Below, in pieces: positions 63,860-64,000 of a stretch of 64,000 nucleotides of DNA (position 1 is the stretch's first letter; every line of letters starts with the position of its first letter). The stretch comes from Rosa chinensis (Eukaryota > Streptophyta > Magnoliopsida > Rosales > Rosaceae): positions 23,634,001-23,698,000 of the forward strand of contig NC_037090.1 of assembly GCF_002994745.2 (NCBI RefSeq), written 5' to 3'. Made by a program: the position numbers and the translations under genes. The notes beneath the pieces were generated by a model. The model saw only the letters and a program-made list of their open reading frames with translations, was not told the DNA's origin and searched no databases.

Positions 63860-64000
63860 GGACTCGGGTACATGTAGAGAAGAGGAGGTGAGTTTGCGTC
63901 TGAGTGTTGACAACGGATCTGATTCTTGTTCTTATCCATTCCAGCTCTAATCCACTTATACCAAACACATGAGAACATTAAAACAAATCCAATCCAATTA

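Overview
The window is nuclear DNA from a flowering plant, a eudicot. Its genes are split by many short GT-AG introns, its intergenic DNA is AT-rich, and its protein and transposon families are typical of plants. A one-intron RNase T2 gene of the S-RNase-like type hints at Rosaceae, but I cannot fix the species.

Layout. (1) 65-9564, minus strand: a UBP12/UBP13-type ubiquitin protease with a MATH domain. I placed 26 coding exons; the gene runs off the left edge. (2) 10255-12225: a decayed LINE tail split by a 768-bp insertion that has long inverted ends. (3) 13937-14134, minus: ribosomal protein eS28, with a telo-box and site II promoter region. (4) 16314-17337, plus: a universal stress protein, followed directly by an 1.1-kb retroposon with an 18-bp target-site duplication. 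(5) 19719-24914, minus: a rhomboid-like protein with a C-terminal UBA domain (RBL15 type), 13 coding exons. (6) 26411-27750: a second retroposon with a poly(A) tail and an 18-bp target duplication. (7) 28683-36516: a tandem duplication carrying two nearly identical F-box/DUF295 genes. The first copy's upstream region holds a 2.6-kb CACTA element, and the second copy preserves the empty site. (8) 36517-40000: a SINE-like insertion, MITEs, an LTR fragment and a LINE RNase H scrap. (9) 41147-42440, minus: an EEF1A-lysine-methyltransferase-like (EFM5 type) gene. (10) 43385-46446, minus: the 5' half of a LINE. (11) 47100-53668: nested repeats, namely a Ty3/gypsy 3' end and LTR split by a 3-kb CACTA element that carries spliced exons of a GT31 galactosyltransferase. 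(12) 53669-55597, plus: the 3' half of a LINE. (13) 56427-61691, minus: a broken PPR gene next to a Helitron-type 3' terminus, followed by a run of exon fragments from at least five unrelated genes. (14) 62046-63029, minus: a broken S-RNase-like RNase T2 gene. (15) 63548-63859: a possible plastid-targeted first exon, uncertain.

The apparently working genes (UBP, eS28, USP, rhomboid, two F-box genes, methyltransferase) are housekeeping or signalling genes with no shared pathway. The most interesting content is the record of gene capture and nested transposition in 26-63 kb. The Helitron-like gene-fragment array and the CACTA element carrying GT31 exons deserve the closest look.
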